Positions 45,645 to 54,491 of a stretch of DNA of 64,000 nt are shown here, in pieces; within the stretch, counting starts at the first letter, position 1, and each line of letters opens with the position of its first letter. The notes beneath the pieces were generated by a model. That model made no database searches, was not told the DNA's origin, and saw only the letters and a program-made list of their open reading frames with translations. The translations under genes and the position numbers were made by a program. The DNA comes from Streptomyces cellostaticus (GTDB lineage Bacteria > Actinomycetota > Actinomycetes > Streptomycetales > Streptomycetaceae), in the NCBI RefSeq assembly GCF_023630175.1, contig NZ_JALLIN010000008.1, forward strand, positions 109,073 through 173,072, in the 5' to 3' direction.

Positions 45645-46079
45645 TCAGAACGGGTGCACGCCCACCGGGGTCGCGGGCGCGGGGCCGTACCCCGCGGCGA
45701 TGCGCTGGTGGTACGTCTCGCGGTCGATCACCTCGAGGCCGACGATCTCCCAGGCCGGCAGTCCGGCGCTCTGCCGGTGCTCGCCCCACAGCCGCAGCGC
45801 GACCGCGGCCGCGTCATGGAGGTCGCGGGCCTCCTCCCAGTAGCGGATCTCCGCGTGGTCGCCGGCGTATCTGCTGGTCAGCAGGAAGGGGTGGTCGTGG
45901 GCGAGCTGCTCAAGGGCGCGCCGCAGGTCGGGCAGCGGCACCTCCGCCCCGGAGACGCTGAGGGTGACGTGCCACAGCCTGGGCAGGTCCCTGGGTCCCT
46001 CGTGCGGCTCGTAGGTCTCTCCGGCCGCGACGCTCGTCAGAGCACCGCGGGACGCCGTCCCGGGGCGCGCTCGTCTCAC
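45645..46079 (-). CDS. Conserved hypothetical protein between proB and proA
   Basis: 144 residues. The core reads as alternating strands and helices: [41 protein letters not shown] and [27 protein letters not shown], then [20 protein letters not shown]. No signal peptide or metal motif is seen. It occupies the gap between proB and proA and may be co-transcribed, but I know of no proline-related role. The N-terminal 25 residues are basic and low-complexity, so the true start could be slightly internal. Confidence 0.68.
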   Translation of the reverse strand: MRRARPGTASRGALTSVAAGETYEPHEGPRDLPRLWHVTLSVSGAEVPLPDLRRALEQLAHDHPFLLTSRYAGDHAEIRYWEEARDLHDAAAVALRLWGEHRQSAGLPAWEIVGLEVIDRETYHQRIAAGYGPAPATPVGVHPF

Positions 46080-46175
46080 GACGGCCTCCTTCTCGCATGA
46101 CCCTTGACGGAACGTGTCCCATCAACATGTCCCCGGGAGAAAGTTGAGCAGGCCTCAGGGCTCCGTGTGGCGGTT

Positions 46176-47366
46176 TTACGGAACGTCCCCCACCGGAGGC
46201 GTCCCGTACGCCCCGTTCCGCTGGTGGCCCCGGGGGCGCGTCGAGTGGAGCAGCACCAGGTCGTCCCTGTGCACGACCTCGCGTTCGTACGCCGGGCCCA
46301 GCTCGCGCGCCAGCTCCCGGGTCGAACGTCCGATCAGCAGGGGAATCTCCTTGGCGTCGAAGTTGACGAGCCCGCGGGCCACCGCGCGCCCCCGCGCGTC
46401 CCGCAGTTCGACGGGGTCGCCGGCGGCGAAATCCCCGTCCACGGCGGCGATGCCCGCCGGCAGCAGCGAGGTGCGCCGCTCCACGACGGCGCGGACGGCG
46501 CCGTCGTCGAGGGTGAGAGAGCCCTGCGGGGTGGAGGCGTGCTGGAGCCAGAGCAGCCGGTCGGCGGAGCGCTTGCCGCTGGGGTGGAAGTAGGTGCCGG
46601 TGTCGCCGCCGGCCAGCGCCTCCGCCGCGTGGACGGCACTGGTCAGCACCACGGGGATGCCCGCGGCGGCGGCGATCTGGGCGGCCTCGACCTTCGTGAC
46701 CATGCCGCCGGTGCCGACCCCGGCCCTGCCCGCACTGCCGATCTCGACCTCGGCGAGGTCCCCCGGCCCGCGCACCTCCGCAATCCGCGAGGTGCCCGGC
46801 CGGCTCGGGTCGCCGTCGTAGACGCCGTCGACGTCGGAGAGCAGCACCAGCAGGTCGGCGTGGACGAGGTGGGCGACCAGGGCGGCGAGGCGGTCGTTGT
46901 CACCGAAGCGGATCTCGTCGGTGGCGACGGTGTCGTTCTCGTTGACCACCGGCAGGGCGCCCATCGCCAGCAGCTTGTCCAGTGTGCGGGAGGCGTTGCG
47001 GTGGTGGGCGCGGCGGCTCATGTCGTCGCTGGTGAGCAGCACCTGGCCGACACGGACGCCGTAGCGGGCGAGGGATGCGGTGTAGCGGGCGACGAGCAGG
47101 CCCTGCCCGACGCTCGCGGCGGCCTGCTGGCGCGCCAGGTCCCTGGGGCGGCGGCGCAGCCCCAGGGGGGCGAGTCCGGCCGCGATGGCTCCGGAGGAGA
47201 CCAGTACGATCTCCCGCTCCCCTCCGCTGCGCACCTTGGCGAGGACGTCGACGAGCGCGTCGACGCGGTCCGCGTCCAGACCGCCCGCGGCGGTGGTCAG
47301 CGAGGAGGAGCCCACCTTGACTACGATCCTGCGGGCCGCGCCCACGGCCTGCCTTGCCTCGGTCAC
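46176..47366 (-). CDS. proB: Glutamate 5-kinase
   Basis: About 396 residues. The amino-acid kinase domain begins RRIVVKVGSSSLTT and has NENDTVATDEIRFGDNDRLAALVAHLV and LLVLLSDVDGVYDGDPS; a C-terminal PUA domain follows (PAGIAAVDGDFAAGDPVEL). ProB phosphorylates glutamate, the first step of proline synthesis, and is usually feedback-inhibited by proline. GTG 47366 is chosen because the conserved kinase start follows it closely; upstream in-frame sequence is basic and not conserved-looking. Here it is separated from obg by the wall-polymer cluster. Confidence 0.95.
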   Translation of the reverse strand: MTEARQAVGAARRIVVKVGSSSLTTAAGGLDADRVDALVDVLAKVRSGGEREIVLVSSGAIAAGLAPLGLRRRPRDLARQQAAASVGQGLLVARYTASLARYGVRVGQVLLTSDDMSRRAHHRNASRTLDKLLAMGALPVVNENDTVATDEIRFGDNDRLAALVAHLVHADLLVLLSDVDGVYDGDPSRPGTSRIAEVRGPGDLAEVEIGSAGRAGVGTGGMVTKVEAAQIAAAAGIPVVLTSAVHAAEALAGGDTGTYFHPSGKRSADRLLWLQHASTPQGSLTLDDGAVRAVVERRTSLLPAGIAAVDGDFAAGDPVELRDARGRAVARGLVNFDAKEIPLLIGRSTRELARELGPAYEREVVHRDDLVLLHSTRPRGHQRNGAYGTPPVGDVP

Positions 47367-47575
47367 CTTGCCTGCTGTCCCCTCGCCCCGTACCGGCCGC
47401 CCGAGCGGCGGTCGCCGCCTGTGCGGCAATCTACGCGAAGGGGGCCGGGCGGTGCGCGCCGGTCCAGCCCCCGGACAGGCGGACGGTAACCGTTCGCTCA
47501 CGGTTCGCGTACGGCAAAAAGGTTGTACCCGTTGCCTATAGAAATTAAATCCTTCACCAACTTAAATTGACCGTC

Positions 47576-48979
47576 GTGTCACCTACTGTTCCCCACCCCA
47601 AGCGCATCCTGCTCCGATCGGGCAAGAGCCCCTATGACGTCTTCTCCGTGGAGCAGGCCCTCCACCAGGACGTCATCGCCACCAACTCCGGCAACCTGAT
47701 CTTCCAGGACGCCGCGCACAAGATCCTCGAGACGCCGGACACCGAGGTGTTCTCGAACGGCGGACGCACCGAGGTGGCCGCGGCGGCGCGCATCAACGCG
47801 GAGTACGACGCGTTCGTCGTGCCGCTCGCCAACGCCTTCCGTCCGTCCTTCGAGGTGGCGCTGCAGCGGCTGACCCGCCTCATCTCGAAGCTGCGCATCC
47901 CCGTCGTGGTGCTCGGCGTGGGCGCGCAGACCGGGGTGGGCTACGACGCGACGCGGCTGAAGCAGATCGAGCCGACGGTGCGCGCGTTCTGCTCGGCGGT
48001 ACTGGAGCGCAGCGCCTCGATCGGCGTGCGCGGCGACTTCACCGAGCAGTACCTGCGGGACATGGGCTTCAAGGACATCGAGGTCATCGGCTGCCCGTCG
48101 CTGTTCATGCACGGGCGCGACCTCGACGTGCGCAAGCAGGCCGACGGCCTCACCGCCGAGTCGCGGATCGCGATCAACGGCTCGCACAGCGCGGTGAAGA
48201 AGCAGGGCATGGGCCGGATCATCAGCCGCACCCACGAGCAGTACCCCAATCTGCGCTTCATCGGCCAGAACCTCTCCGACGCGCGCCAGCTCCACTGGCG
48301 GGACATGTCGGACCCGAACGCCGCGGTGACCGCGATACCGACGCACCCGGACCACCCGATGTACCGGGAGGACAAGGTGCGGGTGTACGTCGACCCGATC
48401 ACCTGGATCGACGAGCTGCGCCCGTTCGACTTCTCCTTCGGCTCCCGCATCCACGGCAACATCGCGGCGCTGCTCGCCGGCACCCCCGCCACGGTGCTGT
48501 GCGGCGACTCGCGCACGCTGGAGCTGTGCCGCTACTTCGAGATCCCGCACCAGCGCCTGGACAAGGTCGCCAAGGACCCCGAGGCGGCGGACCCGGCCCG
48601 GCTGTACGAGCAGGCCGACTTCAGCGGGCTGACCGGAAACCACGCCGAGCGCTTCGACCGCTTCATCGGCTTCCTGGACAAGAACGGGCTGCAGAACACC
48701 TTCACGCACGGCGACGGTGGCGCCGCCTTCGAGAAGCGGATGCGGTCGCTGGCGTTCCCGCCGGGCGTGCGCCCCTGGAACGACGCGGACCTGTCCTCGC
48801 TCACCACCCGGTTCGGCTGGCTGCACACCCAGGTCGGCGAGCTGACCAAGGACAACGACCGGCTGCGGCGGGAGCTGGCCCGGTCCAAGCGGGTCAAGGA
48901 CGCCGTCCCGGCGCCCGCGGCCTCCGTCTACCGGCGCGCCCGCCGGGTGGTGGGCCGGGCGCTGCACTCGGGCAAGTAG
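47576..48979 (+). CDS. Polysaccharide pyruvyl transferase-family protein
   Basis: About 467 residues. The PvT family pattern is visible: ILLRSGKSPYDVFSVEQALHQD at the start, VVVLGVGAQTGVG, RSASIGVRGDFTEQYLRD, VIGCPSLFMHG, SFGSRIHGNIAALLAGTPATVLCGD and the C-terminal coiled stretch LTKDNDRLRRELARSKR. Family members add ketal-linked pyruvate to sugars of wall or capsule polymers. GTG 47576 (or TTG 47567) lacks a ribosome site; a TAAATT box at 47563-47568 fits a leaderless start. The upstream 60 nt are AT-rich, unlike the rest of the region. First of the wall-polymer genes, convergent with the GT2 gene. Confidence 0.85.
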   Translation: MSPTVPHPKRILLRSGKSPYDVFSVEQALHQDVIATNSGNLIFQDAAHKILETPDTEVFSNGGRTEVAAAARINAEYDAFVVPLANAFRPSFEVALQRLTRLISKLRIPVVVLGVGAQTGVGYDATRLKQIEPTVRAFCSAVLERSASIGVRGDFTEQYLRDMGFKDIEVIGCPSLFMHGRDLDVRKQADGLTAESRIAINGSHSAVKKQGMGRIISRTHEQYPNLRFIGQNLSDARQLHWRDMSDPNAAVTAIPTHPDHPMYREDKVRVYVDPITWIDELRPFDFSFGSRIHGNIAALLAGTPATVLCGDSRTLELCRYFEIPHQRLDKVAKDPEAADPARLYEQADFSGLTGNHAERFDRFIGFLDKNGLQNTFTHGDGGAAFEKRMRSLAFPPGVRPWNDADLSSLTTRFGWLHTQVGELTKDNDRLRRELARSKRVKDAVPAPAASVYRRARRVVGRALHSGK

Positions 48980-48996
48980 CGGGCGCGGTATCGGCC

Positions 48997-50211
48997 TCAG
49001 GCCGCCGCCGCGCCGATCCCGGCGCTCGGCAGCAGCCGCCTGATCCTGCGCAGCGCCCTGCGCGGCAGGGAACGGGCGGCCGGCCCGCGGTACCCCGGGA
49101 AGGCGCGGGCCTCCCGGGGTTCGGCCAGGTACACGTCGTCGGGGATGCCCGCGGCCTCGGAACGGAAGTGCGGGTAGGCGAGGTACAGGCGGGTGCCGCG
49201 CCTCTCCAGCAGCGCGGGGGCCTGCTTCCCGGCCCGCACGAACTCCACGACGTCCAGCAGCGGCTCCGCCCGCTGCTCGGCCACCAGGTGCAGCCGCAGC
49301 CGCTCGTGGACCTTCAGGCGGCGGGCCACCCCCGGCGTCCAGTAGGCGTCCAGCAGCGGCTTCGCCAGCGCGAGCTTGTTGCGGCGGACCGCCTCGCCGT
49401 CCTTGAGGAACTTGGGCCCGAACTGCGGCAGCAGGGTGATGAGGAAGGGCCGGACCATCAGGTCGTCGCGCCGGGGGCCGGCCGGGACCATGTCGGCGAT
49501 CAGCTTCATCAGGGCGCGCGCGGAGTCGAAGCGCAGCGTGTAGCTGCCGGTCTTCGTCACGTGCTTGCCGTCCTCGCGGCCCACCAGGTAGTAGCAGGTG
49601 TGATCGGCGAGCACGGAGACACCGTCCGCCCGCAGATAGGCCTCCAGGGTGAACAGCGCGTCCTCGCCGGTCCACAGCGACTCGTCGAACCGCATGCCGT
49701 GCCGCTCCAGCAGTGCGCGGCGGAAGAGCTTCTGCGCGCTCAGCGTGAACTTTATGTTGGAGGAGAAGACGTCGGTCCGGTCCAGGGTCCGGCCGAACAT
49801 GGACCGCGGCGGCGTGCGGTTGACCCCCTCGACCCGGCCGAGGACGACGTCGGTGCCGTTCCGGTCGGCCATGGCGACCATGCGCTCCAGGGCCTCGGTC
49901 CCGAGCCGGTCGTCCGCGTCGAGGAAGAAGACGTAGCGTCCGGCGGCCTTGCCGAGGCCGACGTTGCGCGGGCCGCTGGGACTGCCGGAGTTCTCCTGGC
50001 GGACGACGGTCACCGGCATCTCCGCGCGGGCCGCGAACTCCTCCAGGTACTCCCCCGTGCCGTCCGTCGAGCCGTCGTCGACCGCGATGACCTCCATGCG
50101 GGCCGGGCCGATGGTCTGCGCCTCGACCGACGCCAGGCACTCCACCAGATACGGCATCGCTTCGTACGCCCCGATGACTACGGTCACATCAGGCTGCGTC
50201 ACGACGGTCAC
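48997..50211 (-). CDS. GT2-family glycosyltransferase
   Basis: 404 residues. Canonical GT-A start VTVVIGAYEAMPYLVECLASVE, then EVIAVDDGSTDGTGEYLEEF and the DxD region VFFLDADDRLG; a WTGEDALFTLE motif (ED of the catalytic base) follows. The C-terminal ~150 residues are of the kind fused in teichoic-acid glycosyltransferases. GTG 50211 is the preferred start. Its product should add a sugar from a nucleotide donor, probably to the polyol-phosphate polymer made by the next gene. Convergent with the pyruvyl transferase gene, whose stop is 17 nt away. Confidence 0.88.
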   Translation of the reverse strand: MTVVTQPDVTVVIGAYEAMPYLVECLASVEAQTIGPARMEVIAVDDGSTDGTGEYLEEFAARAEMPVTVVRQENSGSPSGPRNVGLGKAAGRYVFFLDADDRLGTEALERMVAMADRNGTDVVLGRVEGVNRTPPRSMFGRTLDRTDVFSSNIKFTLSAQKLFRRALLERHGMRFDESLWTGEDALFTLEAYLRADGVSVLADHTCYYLVGREDGKHVTKTGSYTLRFDSARALMKLIADMVPAGPRRDDLMVRPFLITLLPQFGPKFLKDGEAVRRNKLALAKPLLDAYWTPGVARRLKVHERLRLHLVAEQRAEPLLDVVEFVRAGKQAPALLERRGTRLYLAYPHFRSEAAGIPDDVYLAEPREARAFPGYRGPAARSLPRRALRRIRRLLPSAGIGAAAA

Positions 50212-50410
50212 GGTTCCCCCTTGTTCACAGGACATTTCCCCCGAATCACATCATTCGCAACCTGTTAGACGGGGTCCTGTCGGAGGCGGTTGTCTGACAC
50301 GGAGTAATGAGTGAGGCACGCCACACGGGGCGCGGCGGCCGCACCCGAAGGTACGCGCGAGCGGTAAGGACTGCTCATCCGTGCGACAGGGGAGCGGTAA
50401 GGGAGACGTG

Positions 50411-50449
50411 AAAAAGGGCCTGCCCCGGAGTGCTCCGGGGCAGGCCCTT
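50411..50449 (-). terminator. Strong intrinsic terminator after the TagF-like gene
   Basis: A 16-bp perfect stem (50414-50429 with 50434-50449) with a 4-base loop, followed by a five-U tract on the minus strand, 16 nt past the stop of the gene at 50465. It separates it from the GT2 gene. Confidence 0.92.
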
Positions 50450-50464
50450 GCGGCGGCGCGGTCG

Positions 50465-52609
50465 TCAGACCGCGTTCACGTCGTCCGTGTCACCGGCGGA
50501 GGTGCTCCGCTGGGCCGGCAGCGCGGTGGTCAGCTCGGCCGCCTCCGCGGGGTCGATGCTGGCCGCGCCCACCCGCGACTGCTGGCCGACGTTGCGGGTC
50601 TCGGCCTTCCGGGCCAGATCGGCGACCGCCGCGTTGAACTGGTCGATCGACGTCGGCTCGTCGGGGCCCAGCAGGTACTGCTTGAGCTCCTTGCGGTCCG
50701 CGGCCAGCGGGTCGGCGGACGGGTCGCGGACCGCGTCCAGCAGACCGCCCAGCTCGGCCGCGCCGTTGGACAGGATCGTCGCGGCGCGCACGGCGGTGTT
50801 CTGCCGCTTGAACTCCTCGGCGCCCAGCTCACCGGAGTCCGTGACCGCGTACGGCTTGCCGCTCGCGATGAAGTCGGAGACCACCGAGGAGATGTCGGAG
50901 ACCATCGCGTCGGAGACGTTGAAGCAGTCGTACAGGCGCGGCTCGGCACCGGTGATGACCCTGTGCTCGTACTCCGGGAAGGAGTTCCAGTAGGCGGCGT
51001 TCCACTCGGCCCGCAGCCCGGCGATCTCCCGGTGCCGCTCGACGTCGACGATCCCGTCGCGGGTGGCCTCGGCCTCGTCGCCCTTGTCCCCGCCGGCGCC
51101 GGCCAGCTCGGCGAGGCGGGCCTCGATCCGGGCCAGTTCGGCCCGCGCCCGCTCCTGCGCGGCGGTGTCGGTGGTGAAGCGGGGGTCGGCGGCGCGCCCG
51201 GCGGCGGCCTTCTCGACCAGGGCGGTGACGCGCCGGTGCGCGGCGCCGGCCTGGGCGCTGACGGTGCCGGTGAAGGGGTGCGGCTTGTACAGGACACGCA
51301 CCGGCGGGTCGGCCTCGACCAGCTTCCTCACGATGTTCTCGCCGGCCAGCACGATCGAGGTGTTGCCGGGGTTGCCGTCCCAGCCCTCCCAGGTGGGGGC
51401 GTACAGCACGGTCGGGACGCGGCCGTCGGCGGCTCCGGCGCGGGGACCCTCGGGGCCGCCCTGCCAGGTGGCGATCGGCGCGAGCTGCGGGCGGCCGACC
51501 TCGACGATGTCCTCGTCGCGGACGCCGACGTCGGCGATGGCGTAGCGGTCGCGGCCCGCCCGGCCGGCGGTCCACACCTCGTCGTACACCTTGCTGTACG
51601 GGTTGACGCTGGCCAGCTTGTCGCTGTCGCCGTGCCCGATGAAGACGTGCTTCATGGTGGGCACCCGCAGCAGGTGGATGTTCTTGCCCACGTTGGCCGC
51701 GTAGAGCGCGACGCGCACCGTCGACAGGTCCAGGTTCATCAGGTGCACCCCTCCGGGCACGCAGATGACGGGGACGGTGGTGGGGGCGAGGTTGTTCAGG
51801 ATGGCACGCTCGCGCAGGATGATCAGCGGCCGGGTCTCGAGCTGCTCCATCGTCTCCAGCCACATGTTGACCTGGTACGCGGAGTCCTTGGAGCCGGAGA
51901 AGTACAGGACCGTCTCAGGCTTGTGGGCGGCCAGCCAGTCGTCCACGGCGGCGAGCACGGTCTCGGCCTTCGGCGGGATCCGCCGGCCGCGCACGTACGG
52001 CAGCAGCACCGCGACGTACAGGCAGCCGAGGGCCACGGTGATCCCGGCGCCGACGAAGCCGACGAAGGCGTCGTCCAGCGCGGCGGAGACCAGGAGGCCG
52101 GCGACCGCGAACAGGTCGAGGTGCAGCATCTTCTCCGCGGAGCGGTGCAGCAGGCCGCGCGGCGGGGCGTCCGGGACGCGGATGCGGGACTTCAGGTCGA
52201 TGTTGCGGGTGGCGACCGGCATCCGGCGGCGGTTGCGGATCAGCGTCACGAGCGCGCCGTGCGGGGCCTGCAGGCCGTAGAAGGCGATGAAGCAGGCGAC
52301 CGCCGCGTAGAAGACCAGGTTGTCCGCGAGGGACATCCGGGCCAGCAGCAGGATGAGCAGAAGCTGCCGGATCAGGAACCGGATCGACAGACCGGCCCGG
52401 ACCTTGCTCAGGCGGTTGATCAGATAGCTGCCCTTGCGGTGCAGAAAGTGGTCCGCCAGGTACGTCACGGCGGCCGCGACCACGAAGGCGTACACGCTGG
52501 GAAGGAGCGCGGCCAGCATGAGGCAGGGGAAGCCCAGCATCATGAGGGCCGCCGCGGCCAGCTCGGCCGCGCTGCCCACCCGGGCGACGCGAATAGCGGT
52601 GGATATCAC
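50465..52609 (-). CDS. TagF/TarL-like polyol-phosphate polymerase with N-terminal membrane domain
   Basis: 714 residues. About five to seven membrane helices occupy residues 15-220, with interspersed basic segments. The rest is the CDP-glycerol glycerophosphotransferase domain: VLYAPTWEGWDGNPGNTS, VLYKPHPFTGTV and DAMVSDISSVVSDFIASGKPYAV are the family signatures (YAPT, KxHP and SD-x-SS motifs). These enzymes polymerise glycerol- or ribitol-phosphate from CDP donors onto wall teichoic acid chains. The CDP-ribitol enzyme encoded next to it suggests ribitol. The long membrane part is unusual for TagF and more like membrane-integrated actinobacterial versions. Its own terminator follows. Confidence 0.87.
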   Translation of the reverse strand: MISTAIRVARVGSAAELAAAALMMLGFPCLMLAALLPSVYAFVVAAAVTYLADHFLHRKGSYLINRLSKVRAGLSIRFLIRQLLLILLLARMSLADNLVFYAAVACFIAFYGLQAPHGALVTLIRNRRRMPVATRNIDLKSRIRVPDAPPRGLLHRSAEKMLHLDLFAVAGLLVSAALDDAFVGFVGAGITVALGCLYVAVLLPYVRGRRIPPKAETVLAAVDDWLAAHKPETVLYFSGSKDSAYQVNMWLETMEQLETRPLIILRERAILNNLAPTTVPVICVPGGVHLMNLDLSTVRVALYAANVGKNIHLLRVPTMKHVFIGHGDSDKLASVNPYSKVYDEVWTAGRAGRDRYAIADVGVRDEDIVEVGRPQLAPIATWQGGPEGPRAGAADGRVPTVLYAPTWEGWDGNPGNTSIVLAGENIVRKLVEADPPVRVLYKPHPFTGTVSAQAGAAHRRVTALVEKAAAGRAADPRFTTDTAAQERARAELARIEARLAELAGAGGDKGDEAEATRDGIVDVERHREIAGLRAEWNAAYWNSFPEYEHRVITGAEPRLYDCFNVSDAMVSDISSVVSDFIASGKPYAVTDSGELGAEEFKRQNTAVRAATILSNGAAELGGLLDAVRDPSADPLAADRKELKQYLLGPDEPTSIDQFNAAVADLARKAETRNVGQQSRVGAASIDPAEAAELTTALPAQRSTSAGDTDDVNAV

Positions 52610-52709
52610 GGAGAAACCTGCTCTGAGAGGGGGAGTGCCGGTTTTGTTCGGTATCGCCGTAATTGCACGGGAATCGCGGGCTTTACCGATTACTGGGAGA
52701 GGTACGGAC

Positions 52710-52756
52710 TCAGGCCTCTGCGAACGCCCAGTGAATGAGCGAGCGCAGAGGCCTGA
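52710..52756 (-). terminator. Terminator after the CDP-ribitol synthesis gene
   Basis: TCAGGCCTCTGCG (52710-52722) pairs with CGCAGAGGCCTGA (52744-52756), 13 bp with a 21-base loop, 28 nt past the stop on the minus strand. Confidence 0.75.
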
Positions 52757-52783
52757 ATTCCCGAAAGCTATTTACCGCGATTA

Positions 52784-54280
52784 TTACACGCCGTCCTGAC
52801 GGTCCAGCACCGTGGCGAGAGCCTGCTCGAAACCGGAGGCCTTGGCGGCGCCCGCGGTCGGGTCCTGCTGGCGGACGTCGATGACGTGGCCGGTCAGCTC
52901 CGACAGCAGCACGTCCAGGGAGGTGCGGGCCACCGCCTCGGAGGAGAGCAGCGAGCCGGCCGGCTCCTGGCCGAACGCCTTGGTGCGCATCGGGGTGGCG
53001 GTGCGCTCGGGGTTGATGCAGTTGACGCGGATGCCCTCGGCCGCCCACTCGTCGGACAGCGCCTGGGTGAGGTTCACCATGGCGGCCTTGGTGGAGGAGT
53101 AGAGGCTGTACTCGGCACGGCCTCGGGTGTAGCTGCTGGAGGTGTAGAGCAGGAGCTGGCCCTTGGTCTCCGACAGGTACTTGTAGGAGGAGCGGGCGAT
53201 CTGCACCGGGGCCAGGTAGTTGACCTTCAGCGCCTCCTCGATGGTGGCGTTGTCGGTCTCGGCGAGCTTGCCGATGCGCAGCACGCCCGCGGTGTTGACC
53301 ACGTAGTCGATCCGGCCGGTCTCCGCGTACGCCTTGGACAGCGCGTCGTCGACCTCCTCCGGGTTCTCCACGTGGGTGCCGGTGGTGGAGCGGCCCAGCG
53401 CGTACACGGAGGCACCGTAGGACTCGGCGAGTTCCGCGATGTCCTTGCCGATGCCGTAGGAGCCGCCGAAGATGACGACCGTCCTGCCGGTCAGCAGCTC
53501 GCGGTAGGCCTCCTCGCCGTTCTGCTCCGGGGCGGCCGTCGAGGCGAGCTGGAACAGCTTGTCGGCGATGAAGACGTCGACCGGCTGGGTCACCTTCATG
53601 TTGTACTCGTCACCCGCGACGACGTGGATCGGCACGTCCGGCAGGTACTTGAGCACGACGGAGCAGTCGTCCGTGGCCTGGAAGTTGGGGTCGCCGGAGG
53701 CGACCTCGTAGGCGCGGCGGATCGTGGACAGCTTGAAGGCCTGCGGGGTCTGGCCGCGGCGCAGCCGGGAGCGGTCCGGGATCTCGGTGATGAACTCGCC
53801 GTCCTCGCCGTGCGTGCGCGTGACGATGATCGTGTCCGCGGACGGGATGGCCACGTCCACGGCCTGGAAGCGCTCCAGCGCGGTCACGCAGTCGTCGATG
53901 ACGCGCTGCGAGAGCAGCGGGCGCACGGCGTCGTGGAAGAGGACGTTGCTGTCCTCGCCCTCGGCCAGGCCCTCACCGAGGGCGGAAATCGCGCGCTCGG
54001 TGGTCTCGTTCCGGGTCGAGCCGCCCTCGATGACCTTCTTGACCTTGGTGAGGCCGGCCTTGGCGACGATCTTCTCGACGTCCGGCACATAACCGGGCGC
54101 CATCAGCACAATGATGTCGTCGATCGAGTCGGCGTTCTCGAAAGTGGTCAGCGTGTGCTCGATGACTGCCTTGCCGGCGATCTTCAGCAGCTGCTTGGGG
54201 ATCGAAAGACCCACCCGCTGGCCGGTGCCACCGGCCAGGACGACTGCGGTGGTTCGGGGCTTGGCTATGTGCTGTGACAC
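52784..54280 (-). CDS. Bifunctional CDP-ribitol synthase: cytidylyltransferase-SDR fusion
   Basis: 498 residues in two domains. Residues ~10-235 are an IspD/TarI-like cytidylyltransferase with VVLAGGTGQRVGLSIPKQLL (LAGG..xR.....PKQ) and LFHDAVRPLLSQ. Residues ~255-490 are a short-chain dehydrogenase with GGSYGIGKDIAELAES (cofactor loop), YTSSSYTRGRAEYSLYSSTKAA (Ser, YxxxK). The same fusion order occurs in Bcs1/Acs1 of Haemophilus, which reduces ribulose-5-phosphate and activates the ribitol-5-phosphate to CDP-ribitol; this is a strong family inference. The GTG at 54280 is preferred over the upstream ATG because the conserved domain follows it closely. It lies directly upstream of the TagF-like gene. 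Confidence 0.87.
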   Translation of the reverse strand: MSQHIAKPRTTAVVLAGGTGQRVGLSIPKQLLKIAGKAVIEHTLTTFENADSIDDIIVLMAPGYVPDVEKIVAKAGLTKVKKVIEGGSTRNETTERAISALGEGLAEGEDSNVLFHDAVRPLLSQRVIDDCVTALERFQAVDVAIPSADTIIVTRTHGEDGEFITEIPDRSRLRRGQTPQAFKLSTIRRAYEVASGDPNFQATDDCSVVLKYLPDVPIHVVAGDEYNMKVTQPVDVFIADKLFQLASTAAPEQNGEEAYRELLTGRTVVIFGGSYGIGKDIAELAESYGASVYALGRSTTGTHVENPEEVDDALSKAYAETGRIDYVVNTAGVLRIGKLAETDNATIEEALKVNYLAPVQIARSSYKYLSETKGQLLLYTSSSYTRGRAEYSLYSSTKAAMVNLTQALSDEWAAEGIRVNCINPERTATPMRTKAFGQEPAGSLLSSEAVARTSLDVLLSELTGHVIDVRQQDPTAGAAKASGFEQALATVLDRQDGV

Positions 54281-54491
54281 AGGCTGACCTACCTTGGGGC
54301 GACAGGGAACGTTCGAAATGGTCCCACTTCGGGTAACCGCTGTGCAAGGTGAGTGACGTCCCATGCATATGTGCGCGCCACCTGTCATTCACCTTGCGCC
54401 CCCGGTGATTGGGCGACGGCCTCCGCGAACCTCCGTGGAATTGCTGTGAGTAAGTCCACAGGTCTCTCACGGGCCCCGTCGGGAGGGGTGT

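Noticed and set aside
50381..52738. Plus-strand open frame of ~785 codons opposite the TagF-like gene
   Set aside because: Same mirror effect; it also runs through the terminator hairpin at 50411-50449 and shows no family motifs.
54281..54388. Extended start of the CDP-ribitol synthase at ATG 54388
   Set aside because: The added 36 residues show no domain match and the conserved cytidylyltransferase sequence begins shortly after GTG 54280.
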